Origin: Nocardia otitidiscaviarum NBRC 14405 | GTDB lineage: Bacteria; Actinomycetota; Actinomycetes; Mycobacteriales; Mycobacteriaceae | Direction of reading: 5' to 3' | DNA: 64,000 nt | Assembly: GCF_000308635.1 (NCBI RefSeq) | Contig: NZ_BAGD01000053.1 | Coordinates: 1-64,000 of the forward strand | In this document: positions 1-8,300 of the stretch, in pieces | Position numbering within the stretch: the first letter of the stretch is position 1 | Layout: each line of letters opens with the position of its first letter | Position numbers and translations under genes: made by a program | Notes under the pieces: generated by a model | What the model saw: only the letters and a program-made list of their open reading frames with translations | The model's database searches: none | What the model was told of the DNA's origin: nothing

Positions 1-129
1 TGGCAGGGTCGATTGTTGGCGGTCGGTCTGATGATTGTGGGCACCACCGTTGTCGGCGTGGTTACCGCAGCCGTCGCATCGTGGTTCATCACCAACGTCC
101 AGCACGAGACCGAATTCGATGATCGCTGA
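1..129 (+). CDS. C-terminal end of a potassium-channel-like membrane protein (partial)
   Basis: The first 42 codons of the window are open in frame 1 and stop at TGA 127-129. They encode one long hydrophobic helix (GLMIVGTTVVGVVTAAVASW) followed by a short polar tail. This resembles the pore-lining last helix of actinobacterial voltage-gated or two-TM potassium channels, which end in a Gly/Val/Ala-rich helix just after the selectivity filter. The filter itself would lie left of the window, so the family call is inferred from one helix. The gene converges on the EF-G-like gene, leaving only 7 bp between the stop codons. Confidence 0.5.
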   Translation, partial: WQGRLLAVGLMIVGTTVVGVVTAAVASWFITNVQHETEFDDR

Positions 130-136
130 CAGATCC

Positions 137-916
137 TCAGTAATCGAGCACGTGTGTCGGCTGACAGACATCCATGGGTGATGGAAGGTAGCGGACCAGG
201 GCGTCCAGGAGCGGGGCGACATCATCGATACGCCGCGGTGCCACACTGCACAGCATCGGGACGACGTCACCGATGCGAGTGCGGTACCGGATCAGGTGGT
301 GCACTCTTTCGGTCGAGACCGTTCGGGGGTTCGGGAGGGCGGGCCGGCCGAGCACTGTAGCCAGGAGTCTGTGACGCTTCTGCTCGGCTAGTACCGCCTG
401 GACTTCGTGAGGTTCGCGGTCTGCCGCTTCGTATGTCACCATCGCCACCAGGTCGATGGCACCTGCGAACTCGGTATCGATACCGATCGGCATCTGCAGC
501 GGCAATGGCGCTGCGCCGCGTGTATCGGCGACCGCTCGCACGCAGCGATCGAAATCGGCGCCTGGCTGATCGAGTCCGATGACCAGGCACAACCGTGCGA
601 TCTGATGGTCGTCGGCGACCCGCAGCATCGTTTCGAGTCGTGCCGGTCGGTTCGAAGCAGCATTCACGACGGCCACAACGCCATCCGCCAGACGGATCGC
701 CCGTTCCATTCCGGGGATGGGTGTGTGGCTCGATAGCTCCGCGAGGCGGATCGTGTGGTCGACCCCGTCGGCCGTCCATCGGAACGCGACCGGGGTCCCC
801 GCACCGACCTTGTCGAGGTGGCAGGACAGCCGGTGAACCACCCGCGCTGTCTCGTCGGGATGCCCCATCACCGTGACATTGCGAATCGCCTGCGGGTCAA
901 TGGCTTTGGTGCCCAT
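137..916 (-). CDS. Stand-alone EF-G domain-I-like protein, degenerate GTPase
   Basis: The 259-residue product aligns by eye with domain I of elongation factor G, from the N-terminal RN(I/V)-G-H segment, through the GADF-RCV and PLPLQMPIG segments, to the domain end (RYLPSPMDV, compare DYLPSPLDV). All nucleotide motifs are lost: the P-loop AHIDAGKTT is GHPDETARV, DTPGH is ELSSH, and NKMD is IGLD. EF-G domains II-V are absent. The start is the ATG at 914-916, preceded by GGAG nine bases upstream; the frame is open 19 codons further up without such a site. It is probably a pseudo-GTPase that cannot bind GTP in the usual way. Its function is unknown, and a decaying paralogue is possible. Confidence 0.6.
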   Translation of the reverse strand: MGTKAIDPQAIRNVTVMGHPDETARVVHRLSCHLDKVGAGTPVAFRWTADGVDHTIRLAELSSHTPIPGMERAIRLADGVVAVVNAASNRPARLETMLRVADDHQIARLCLVIGLDQPGADFDRCVRAVADTRGAAPLPLQMPIGIDTEFAGAIDLVAMVTYEAADREPHEVQAVLAEQKRHRLLATVLGRPALPNPRTVSTERVHHLIRYRTRIGDVVPMLCSVAPRRIDDVAPLLDALVRYLPSPMDVCQPTHVLDY

Positions 917-1018
917 CGCGGTGCGGTACTCCAGATCGACGCGCGGATGCCCAGCATCCCAATCCGGCCCCACCGTACCCCCTGCCCCGCACCGCTGGGC
1001 GGGATTTCCGCGACAAAG

Positions 1019-1032
1019 TAGAACGTGTTCCT
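1019..1032. promoter_or_regulatory. KstR-like operator upstream of the DUF35/thiolase pair
   Basis: The 14-mer TAGAACGTGTTCCT fits the KstR consensus TnnAACnnGTTnnA at every fixed position except the last (T for A), and the core AGAACGTGTTC is a near-perfect palindrome. KstR is the TetR-family repressor of cholesterol catabolism in mycolic-acid actinobacteria. Its regulon in M. tuberculosis includes DUF35/lipid-transfer-protein pairs like the one downstream. The site lies 13 bp before the probable GTG start. Confidence 0.6.
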
Positions 1033-1037
1033 ATACG
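1032..1037 (+). promoter_or_regulatory. Possible -10 element for a leaderless transcript
   Basis: TATACG lies 8 bases before GTG 1046 and abuts the KstR-like palindrome, and no Shine-Dalgarno sequence precedes the GTG. This spacing suits a leaderless mRNA, which is common in actinobacteria. The hexamer is not a perfect TANNNT. Confidence 0.35.
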
Positions 1038-1045
1038 GTCGGTCT

Positions 1046-1492
1046 GTGCAGAAAGAACAACGCCCCGCCGTGGCAGACTGGTTCACTGCGGAGGACGGTG
1101 CGGTACGTCTGAAGGGGAGCCGCTGCGAGGTGTGCGGCACGCCGTACTTCCCTCGGAACACCCTCGCCTGCCGCAATCCGCGGTGTTCGGCTCCGAAGGA
1201 CGGCTCCGAGCTGGTCGAGTACCTGTTCTCCACGCGTGGCCGGATCTGGTCCTATGCCGATGCGCGATACAAACCGCCCGCGCCGTACGTCTCGCCGGAT
1301 CCATTCGAGCCGTATGTCGTCGCGGCCGTGGAGCTCGAGGTCGAGCAGATGGTGATTCTCGGGCAGGTCGTGCGCGGGTTCACGGTGGACGACCTGGCTG
1401 TCGGCATGCCGGTCGAGCTGGCGCTCGGCACGTTGTACGAGGACGACGAGGCGGAGCGCACGGTGTGGATGTGGAGGCCGGTCAATGACTGA
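1046..1492 (+). CDS. Zn-ribbon/OB-fold protein (DUF35), thiolase partner
   Basis: This 148-residue protein has a rubredoxin-like zinc ribbon (Cys27, Cys30, Cys42, Cys47) followed by an OB-fold that binds CoA esters in this family. DUF35 proteins assemble with SCP2/lipid-transfer thiolases or with MaoC-type hydratases, and act in steroid side-chain or ring degradation. GTG 1046 is preferred because the upstream in-frame GTG at 1025 lies inside the operator palindrome. The stop overlaps the thiolase start (ATG 1485, TGA 1490-1492), so the two are translationally coupled. The pair is similar in size and order to Rv1628c/Rv1627c of M. tuberculosis, as recalled, not searched. Confidence 0.8.
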   Translation: MQKEQRPAVADWFTAEDGAVRLKGSRCEVCGTPYFPRNTLACRNPRCSAPKDGSELVEYLFSTRGRIWSYADARYKPPAPYVSPDPFEPYVVAAVELEVEQMVILGQVVRGFTVDDLAVGMPVELALGTLYEDDEAERTVWMWRPVND

Positions 1493-2684
1493 CACGAATC
1501 GCGATATCGCCGTCCTCGGTGCGGGTATGCACCAGTGGGGCAAGTGGGGGCGGAACTTCGTCGAGTACGGACTGGTCGCGGCGCGTGCGGCGCTGGCCGA
1601 TGCCGGGGTGGACCACAGCGAGGTCGGCTATATCGCCGGGGCGGACACCATCCGGAACGGCTATCCCGGCTTCGTCTCGGGCGCGACGTTCGCCCAGGCG
1701 CTGGGCTGGTCGGGTGCGCGGATCTCGAGCAGCTACGCCGCCTGCGCCTCCGGTGCCCAGGCGATCGCCAATGCTCGTGCCCAGATCCTGGCGGGACTGT
1801 GCGATGTGGCGCTGGTGGTCGGCGCGGATGCCACCCCGAAGGGCTTCTTCCAGCCGGTCGGCGGCGAGCGCCGCGACGACCCGGACTGGTTGCGCTTCCA
1901 CCTGCTCGGTGCCACCAATCCGATCTATTTCGCGCTGTATGCCCGACGCCGGATGGCGATCCACGGTGCCACGCTTGACGATTTCGCCGCGGTCAAGGTG
2001 AAGAATGCCAAGCATGGGCTGAACAACCCGTATGCCCGCTACCGCAAAGAGGTGTCGGCCGAGGAGGTCGCTGCCTCGGCCATCGTGTCGGATCCGCTGC
2101 GGCTGCTCGATATCTGCGCGACCAGTGACGGCGGGGCCGCGCTGGTGCTGACGTCGATGGAGTACGCGCGCCGTCACGGTATCGCGGACCCGGTCCGCAT
2201 CCGGGCGCTGTCGACGGTGACGCCGACATTCCCGAAAACCGTTCTCGATCTGCCGGATTTCGCGACGGATTCCGCTGTCGCGGTCGAGCCGCCGCCGCGC
2301 GTGTTTCGGTCTGCCATCGCGTACGCGGCATACGAGGAGGCTGGGATCGGGCCTGCGGACCTTTCTTTCGCGGAGGTCTACGACCTGTCCACCGCGCTGG
2401 AGCTGGACTGGTACGAGGATATCGGGCTCTGCGAAACGGGTGGCGCGGAAGATCTGCTGCGTAGCGGTGCAACGACATTGGGCGGACGTGTTCCCGTCAA
2501 CCCCAGCGGTGGACTCGCCTGTTTCGGCGAGGCGATTCCCGCGCAGGCGATCGCGCAGATCTGCGAACTCACCTGGCAGTTGCGTGGGCAGGCCGATGGT
2601 CGTCAGGTGGACGGTGCCAGGGCCGGTATCGCGGTGAATCAAGGGCTGTTCGGACACGGATCGGCGATCATCGCTACGCGGTGA
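1485..2684 (+). CDS. Lipid-transfer protein / SCP-x-type thiolase
   Basis: The 399-residue protein has the thiolase fold. The N-terminal active-site loop is YAACASG with the nucleophile at Cys87. The C-terminal half has VNPSGGLACFGEA and NQGLFGHG. The last segment lacks the second catalytic cysteine of degradative thiolases (GxCxGxG), which is usual for the Ltp group that acts on branched or steroid CoA esters, some as retro-aldolases with a DUF35 partner. With the overlapping DUF35 gene and the KstR-like site, a role in steroid or related lipid catabolism is likely. The exact reaction cannot be told from sequence. Confidence 0.8.
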   Translation: MTDTNRDIAVLGAGMHQWGKWGRNFVEYGLVAARAALADAGVDHSEVGYIAGADTIRNGYPGFVSGATFAQALGWSGARISSSYAACASGAQAIANARAQILAGLCDVALVVGADATPKGFFQPVGGERRDDPDWLRFHLLGATNPIYFALYARRRMAIHGATLDDFAAVKVKNAKHGLNNPYARYRKEVSAEEVAASAIVSDPLRLLDICATSDGGAALVLTSMEYARRHGIADPVRIRALSTVTPTFPKTVLDLPDFATDSAVAVEPPPRVFRSAIAYAAYEEAGIGPADLSFAEVYDLSTALELDWYEDIGLCETGGAEDLLRSGATTLGGRVPVNPSGGLACFGEAIPAQAIAQICELTWQLRGQADGRQVDGARAGIAVNQGLFGHGSAIIATR

Positions 2685-2710
2685 GGGTGAAACCCTCGAC
2701 GACTGTCAGC

Positions 2711-2737
2711 GAAAACCCGGGCAGTGCCCGGGTTTTC
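2711..2737 (+). terminator. Rho-independent-type hairpin after the thiolase gene
   Basis: A perfect 12-bp stem GAAAACCCGGGC / GCCCGGGTTTTC with loop AGT begins 26 bp after the thiolase stop. The T-run is inside the stem, as in many actinobacterial terminators. The same GAAAACCCGGG core recurs at 15640-15672. Confidence 0.8.
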
Positions 2738-2771
2738 GGGTGACCGTGCAGGACTCCATTCCTACTGATCG

Positions 2772-2996
2772 TCAATCCGAAATGCGGACCACCCGGCCGA
2801 TGGAACCGCATCGATCGACTACCTCCTCGAGCGGCCGGGCATCGCCATCGTGAGTGATACGGACGACAAGCAGCTCGTCGTTGGCCGTGAAAATCCCCGG
2901 TCTGCCACCGCTCCAACGCTCATGACTGCGGCCGTTCACGAGCGGGTTCAGAACGGTGGGCGGTCTGCATCCCGATCGGAGCCGCTGACGCTGCAC
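2772..2996 (-). other. Possible small ORF or gene fragment downstream of the HNH gene
   Basis: A 74-codon open frame overlaps the 3' end of the HNH gene. Its last 47 residues look protein-like (FTANDELLVVRITHDGDARP, then LEEVVDRCGS), while the N-terminal part reads like out-of-frame HNH gene. It may be a remnant whose true start is lost, or a small gene starting at an internal GTG. No family is recognised. Confidence 0.2.
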
Positions 2997-4651
2997 AGGG
3001 TGTCGCCGACAGTGACGGTGTGGTGGATGTCGCGGTGAGTGCGCAGGTATCGTCGCCCTGGCGGGATGTAGACGTGGAGTAGTTCGGCGAGTGCGTTGAT
3101 CACCGGGCCGGGGTTCAGTAGTGGTGGATCGGGTTGCGGATCAACGGGTTCCACCCGTGTCGCGGCCACCGGCGTATGCGGGAAGAGGAATTTCGCGCCT
3201 TCGGGGCTGGTGGTGATCGAGTCGCCGGTGGGCGTGCGCCATTGGATGCGCCGGTGTGGGTGGTGGGTGACCGTCCAGCCGTTGAGTCCGTGGTCGGCGA
3301 GGGTTTTGAGGCGGTGGTGGCGGCGGCAGCGGCAGCCGAGGTTGTGCACGGTGGTGGGTCCGCCGGTGGTGGGGGAGTGGTGGTCGAAGGGCTGTTGGTG
3401 GTCGAGGTCGGTGGCCGCGGCCGGGACTGGGCAGCCGGGAGCCCGGCAGGTTCCATCGAAGGCCCGCACACGTGCCGCGACGGTGGCGCTGGGGCGGTAT
3501 CGCCATTCTGGTGGGTTCGTCGGTGGCACCGGGGCAGTGGTGGTGTGCGCGTGTGTGTTTCGGGTGACCTCGATCGTGGAAGAACGATGGTCGCTGTCGG
3601 TGTCGATCACGGCTGATGCACCATTGTCGCCGGTGGTCTCCGGGGTCGGCGACTCCGCTGTGGTGAGTTCGGCGGTGTCACTCGTGTGGGGTGCGGGGGT
3701 GTCACTCGTGCGGGATGCGGCAGTGTCGCGACGCATCTCGTCGCTGGTTTCGGTGATGACATGGAAGCGGGCGTGGCGGGCGATCTGCCGCGCCAGATCG
3801 GCGTCGATCGCACCGAACCCGGCCAGCAACCCCGGATTGTCCTGCACCCCCGCCAGGGTCGCCGCGCTGACACCGACCTGCACCAACGCCCGCCGCGCGG
3901 CCGACACCGGCGTGGTCGGGTCCCGGCGAGCACACTCGGGCAGCGTGCAGCCGCAGGTCAGTCGCCCGCTCCCGTCGGCCAACGCCACCAGGGCATCAGC
4001 ACGCCGCTGGTTCATCGTGCGCGGATCGGCGGCACAGCACTGACTGACCGCCATCTCCCGCAGGCGCTCGAACAACGTCCAACCCCCAGCCGCGGGCAAC
4101 ACCGCATCGACCAGCGCGGTCCCGTCGTCCGCCGCACGCACGGCCACGTACCGTTCGCGTTCGGCCTCACGACGCCGCCGCGCCTGCCCGGCGGGGTCGA
4201 GCTCGAGCAGCCGCTTGCGGATGGTGCGCCGCAACCGCGCGGGATCACACCGTTCGGCCCGGGCGACCACGTCCCCTTCCAACTCCACGACCGTCTCATC
4301 GGGGGTGTTGACCAAGCTGTCATGGATCGCGCGTACCCGCGCCAAGTCGATACGTCCCTGCGCGAACGCCCGCCGGGTCACCGGCAGCCGCCCCAACCCC
4401 ATCCCGAGCGCGATCAGCCCGTCCGCGCTGCGCTGCGAGACCCGCACCGCCACACCGATTTCGGTCGCCGCCGACTCCCCGGCATACCGCGCCGCGACCC
4501 CGGCCTCGAGCTGCTGGGCGCGCCGCAGCCGATACAGCCGCGTCATCAACGCCACCTCTTCGGCCTGGGCGGCGGCGATCTGCGCGTGTACCGCCCGCAG
4601 TCGCGCGACCAGCTCGTAGCTGGTGGCCTCGACCGCGACGGTTTCGCTCAT
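2948..4651 (-). CDS. HNH endonuclease-signature protein, DUF222 / 13E12 repeat family
   Basis: The 567-residue protein has a helical N-terminal DUF222 region (about 1-280), a Thr/Ser/Pro-rich linker (about 310-375) and a C-terminal HNH domain. The HNH motif is visible as CRAPGC, then DLDHQQPFDH, then HNLGCRCRRHH, giving the Cys pairs and catalytic His residues. The family is abundant and multicopy in Mycobacterium, Nocardia and relatives, including the 13E12 family of M. tuberculosis. Its role is unresolved, and the copies promote homologous recombination because they are repeated. The start ATG 4651 gives the usual length. Confidence 0.85.
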   Translation of the reverse strand: MSETVAVEATSYELVARLRAVHAQIAAAQAEEVALMTRLYRLRRAQQLEAGVAARYAGESAATEIGVAVRVSQRSADGLIALGMGLGRLPVTRRAFAQGRIDLARVRAIHDSLVNTPDETVVELEGDVVARAERCDPARLRRTIRKRLLELDPAGQARRRREAERERYVAVRAADDGTALVDAVLPAAGGWTLFERLREMAVSQCCAADPRTMNQRRADALVALADGSGRLTCGCTLPECARRDPTTPVSAARRALVQVGVSAATLAGVQDNPGLLAGFGAIDADLARQIARHARFHVITETSDEMRRDTAASRTSDTPAPHTSDTAELTTAESPTPETTGDNGASAVIDTDSDHRSSTIEVTRNTHAHTTTAPVPPTNPPEWRYRPSATVAARVRAFDGTCRAPGCPVPAAATDLDHQQPFDHHSPTTGGPTTVHNLGCRCRRHHRLKTLADHGLNGWTVTHHPHRRIQWRTPTGDSITTSPEGAKFLFPHTPVAATRVEPVDPQPDPPLLNPGPVINALAELLHVYIPPGRRYLRTHRDIHHTVTVGDTLCSVSGSDRDADRPPF

Positions 4652-4832
4652 GTGTTCGAATCTACCGGCTGTGACGGCGACACGAAACCCCAGCTAAAGC
4701 GACATGCCGAAAGATTGAGGCCATGCGCAGTAGCGGCGCACATGGTTGGAATCTCTCGGTGTCAACCGTGCCTCAGCGAGTAGTGGGCGTTGCATCGGTC
4801 TCGAGCACGGTTGGAAGGTGGATGCTGGGGGG

Positions 4833-5303
4833 TCATGGCCGCGTCAGGGCGTCCTTCAATCCGGCTGCGTTGCACGCAGCGCCTAGCGCTCCTGTCCCCA
4901 TGGCGTTCACATTTATCAGGATGCGGTGGATATTCTCGACCGAGGCGTGCGCCGAGTTGTATCTCTCGATCGCCTCTAAACTGGCGCGAAATATTTCGCT
5001 GATTCGGGCAATCGCCTTTTCATTCCCTTCATTCCAGTTGAGAATTGGGCCGTACAAAGGGGTGGAAACGATTAGGTCTGGACTGCCGTCGCCGCGGTTA
5101 TTCTCCAAAACCTGTCCTTGGTGTTGATGTGGATTTCCTCCGTACCTATCGTGTGCGAGAAAAGCTGGAACAATCTGTGCATCGCATCCGAAACCGATTT
5201 CCGGGAGGGTGCCTACTCGAAATTCAATGTTCTTGGTCCCGGCGAATGCTTCACGCCATGGAATCAGTGTATCGGGCGATGGTCCAGCGAGTATGAAATG
5301 CAT
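4833..5303 (-). CDS. Candidate immunity protein for the RHS toxin, macro-domain-like
   Basis: This 156-residue protein starts at ATG 5303, one base after the RHS stop. Its Shine-Dalgarno GGAGG lies inside the last RHS codons, so it should be translationally coupled. That position is the classic immunity-gene place. By eye it follows the macro-domain pattern: a strand ending CDAQIVPA and a Gly-containing turn YGGNP, then DLIVSTPLYGP, a long helix, and ILINVNAMGTGALGA, which resembles the ADP-ribose-binding GTG loop near the macro C-terminus. If right, it could bind ADP-ribose or ADP-ribosylated targets and counter the RHS tip. GC content is visibly below the flanks. The macro assignment is inference. 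Confidence 0.6.
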   Translation of the reverse strand: MHFILAGPSPDTLIPWREAFAGTKNIEFRVGTLPEIGFGCDAQIVPAFLAHDRYGGNPHQHQGQVLENNRGDGSPDLIVSTPLYGPILNWNEGNEKAIARISEIFRASLEAIERYNSAHASVENIHRILINVNAMGTGALGAACNAAGLKDALTRP

Positions 5304-5304
5304 C

Positions 5305-8300
5305 CTAGCCTCCATGTATTCCATATGGCAATATCCGTGGTCTTCCGAGTTCTGGAAGCAAATCGCTCGGTAGCACTATGACGTCGCCAACGCCAGGGTC
5401 GGAAATATGCACAGCAGCTTCCTCTGGGATCAGGCCTTTGTCGATAGTTGTTCGCACAATAGTGTAGCTCCCCTCCGAGGGCCAGTTCTTGAAGGCCTCG
5501 CGCGCGTAGGCGCTCGCCGCCTCCTCGGAGCGAGCAAAGTATTTGGTCTCGATTCCGGTGGGGTTTGTAAAAGTCCTGGTATCCAGGATTTGTTCAAGCT
5601 CCTTATCCTGCACTGCTCGATATAGATAGACCTCGTTGTCTTTTAAGCAGCGGAGGCCTAGAGGGTCGCACCATACCGCAGGATTATGAGGATAGATGCT
5701 CGGATTGGGCGCCGGGATCAGGCCTAACGGGTCTGATGTCAGATATCTTCCACTATCAGGGTCGTATAGCCTGTGGAAATTGTAGTGTAACCTGGTCTCG
5801 GGGTCGAATATCTGGCCCTGGAAGCGTATTGGCGTATCGGAAGATCCGCACCATGTGGTTGCTCCCCAGAAATTAGTCTTCGCGGATGCAACAACAACGG
5901 CTGAGTAAGGATCTATCAGGTCACGAGGTGACCCCGACTTATCGGTGGCTATGATGTGAAATATTCGACGAGTTGTGTCGTTGTCGGTGCACTGAATAAT
6001 CGGTATGTACGAGTTCGGAAAATACTCCCAGTGCTGTGTTTCCCAAGGTGTGGTCTGTTCGATGAGATTTGTGTCGTCCCAGAGGTAATCGTGCGTTTCT
6101 AGGATGGTACCGACCGTCGATAGACGCGTCTTCGTAGTTCTCCGCCCAAGAGCGTCATACGTGTAATGCCACCACTCCTGGCCCGGAGTCCACACATCCG
6201 TCAACTGATCGAAAGCGTCGTAGCGGAAGTGCCAGACCGCTGGCTTGCGTGACAACCGCGTGGTGGTTTTGCGGATCAGGCGGCCCGCTGCGTCATAGTG
6301 GTAGCGGGTGCGGCCGTCGCGGATGAGAAGGTTGTTGTGGTACTCGCGGCGGGTGCTGCCGGTGGGCGGTTGGTCGGGGGCTGTGGTGAGTGAGTCGGGT
6401 GTGGGTGGGGTCGGCTCGCTAGGTGTGTAGCTCTCGGTGATGTTGCTGAGAGAGTCGTAGCTGTACTGCTCGGCGAGCGCGCCGTTGCGGGTAAGTCTGT
6501 GGACTCGGCCGATTGGGTCGAGGGTGTAGTCGAGGCGGGACGTAGTGGTGTCGGTGTGTGTGGTGTGGGTGGTGATGTATCCGTCCGGCCGCCAGATGTA
6601 TTCGTCGGTGCGGAGCTGCCGGGGTTCGGGGCGGGGGTTGCTGTCCAGGCCGAGGGTGGACAGGCGGGGCGGAAAGCCGGTGACGGTTTGTTGCTGGAGG
6701 CGGCCGAGGGGGTCGTAGGCGTTGGTGATGGCGAGTTCGCCGATGGTCCATTCGGTGAGTTGGCCCGCGAGGTCGTGGGTGAAGCCGATGGTGTGGCCGT
6801 CGGTGTCGAGGGCGGTGGGGCGGCCGGACCAGTCCCAGCGCCAGCGGGTTTCGGATCCGGTGGGGGTGATGCGGCGGGCGCGGCGGCCGAGGGGGTCGTA
6901 TTCGAACCGCATGGGGGTGCCCGCGTCCAGGGTTTGGGTGGCGAGTTGGCCGTCGGGGGTGTGGGTGAAATCGAGGGTGTGGATGGGGGTTTCGGCTTCG
7001 CCGCTGATGGCGGTGAGGAGGCGGCCCAGGGGGTCGTGGGTGTAGCGGCGCCAGTGGCCGGAGTCGGTGGTGATTTCGGTGAGGCGGCCGAGGATGTCGT
7101 AGCGGTGGTGGCGGGTGATGCCGGTGGCGGGGGTGACGGTGGCTACTCGGCCGGCCGGGTCGTGGGTGTAGGTGGTGGTCGCGCCGTTGTAGTCGGTTTC
7201 GGAGATCAGGCGGCCGGCGGTGTCGTAGCGGTAGTGCCAGGTGTGGCCGAGGGGGTTGGTGACGGTGGTGAGGCGGCGTTCGGTGTCGTAGGTGTAGCGG
7301 GTGGTGGCGCCGTCGGGGTCGGTGCGGGAGATCGGGAGATCCCAACTGGCGTAGGTGAATCGGGTGATGCCGCCGGCGCGGCTGGTGTGCGAGAGGAGGT
7401 TGCCTTCGCCGTCGTAGGTCCAGGACTCGTGGTGGCCGTCGGGGTCGAGGCGGCGCAGGAGTTCGCCGTCGGGGGACCAGTGGTAGCGGGTGGTGTGGCC
7501 GAGGGGATCGGTGACGGCGGACGGGCGACCGAAGGCGTCGCGGGTGATGTGGGTGGTGGCACCCAAAGGGTCGGTGACGGTGACGGGGAGGCCGGCGGCG
7601 TCGACGGTGACGGTGGTGCGGGCCGTGTTGGGTTCGGTGACCGTCGCTACCGCGCCGTTGGGGTGGTAGGTGTAGGTGGTGCGGATTCCGCCGGGAGTGG
7701 TTGTGGCGGTGAGGTTTCCGTGGGCGTCCCAGTCGCGGCGAGCGGTGGTGCCGTCGGGGTGGGTGATGGTTTCGGGGCGGTTGCGCCAGGCGTAGGCGAT
7801 ATCGATGGAGCGGCCGTCGGGGCGGATGATACGGGTGACGTCGCCGTCGGGGGAGTAGGTGTAGCGGGTGACCGCGTTGTCGGGGGCGGTGACCTGGAGG
7901 GGGCGGCGGTCGGCGTTGTAGTCGATGCGGGTGTGGCCGCCCGCCGGGTCCATGATGTCGCGGACACGCAGGTCGTGGTCGAAACCCCGGGTGGTGACCG
8001 CACCCTGGGAGTTGATGTGGCGCGTGATGTGGCCGGTTCCGTCGGGGTAGTCGAGGTAGTCGAATCCGGCGTTGAGGACGCCGTCGGTGCCGTGCTGGAG
8101 GATCACGCGACCGGCACTGTCGTAGGTGTTGACCATGGTGGTGCCGCGCGAGTCGGTCCACGACAGCATGCGGTCGCGGTCATCGTAGGTGTAGCGGGTG
8201 GTGGCGCCGGAACCATTGGTGACCGCTGCCAGATTGCCTGCGGCATAGTCGAATCGGCGGACGGAGATCCTCGCCTCCGGACCGTCCTGGATCTTGGTGT

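Noticed and set aside
1025..1045. Upstream GTG start for the DUF35 protein
   Set aside because: It lies inside the KstR-like palindrome and before the -10-like element. GTG 1046 fits better.
5700..8300. Regularly repeated DNA resembling a repeat array
   Set aside because: Not CRISPR: the periodicity is in coding sequence for YD repeats, with no identical direct repeats and no spacers.
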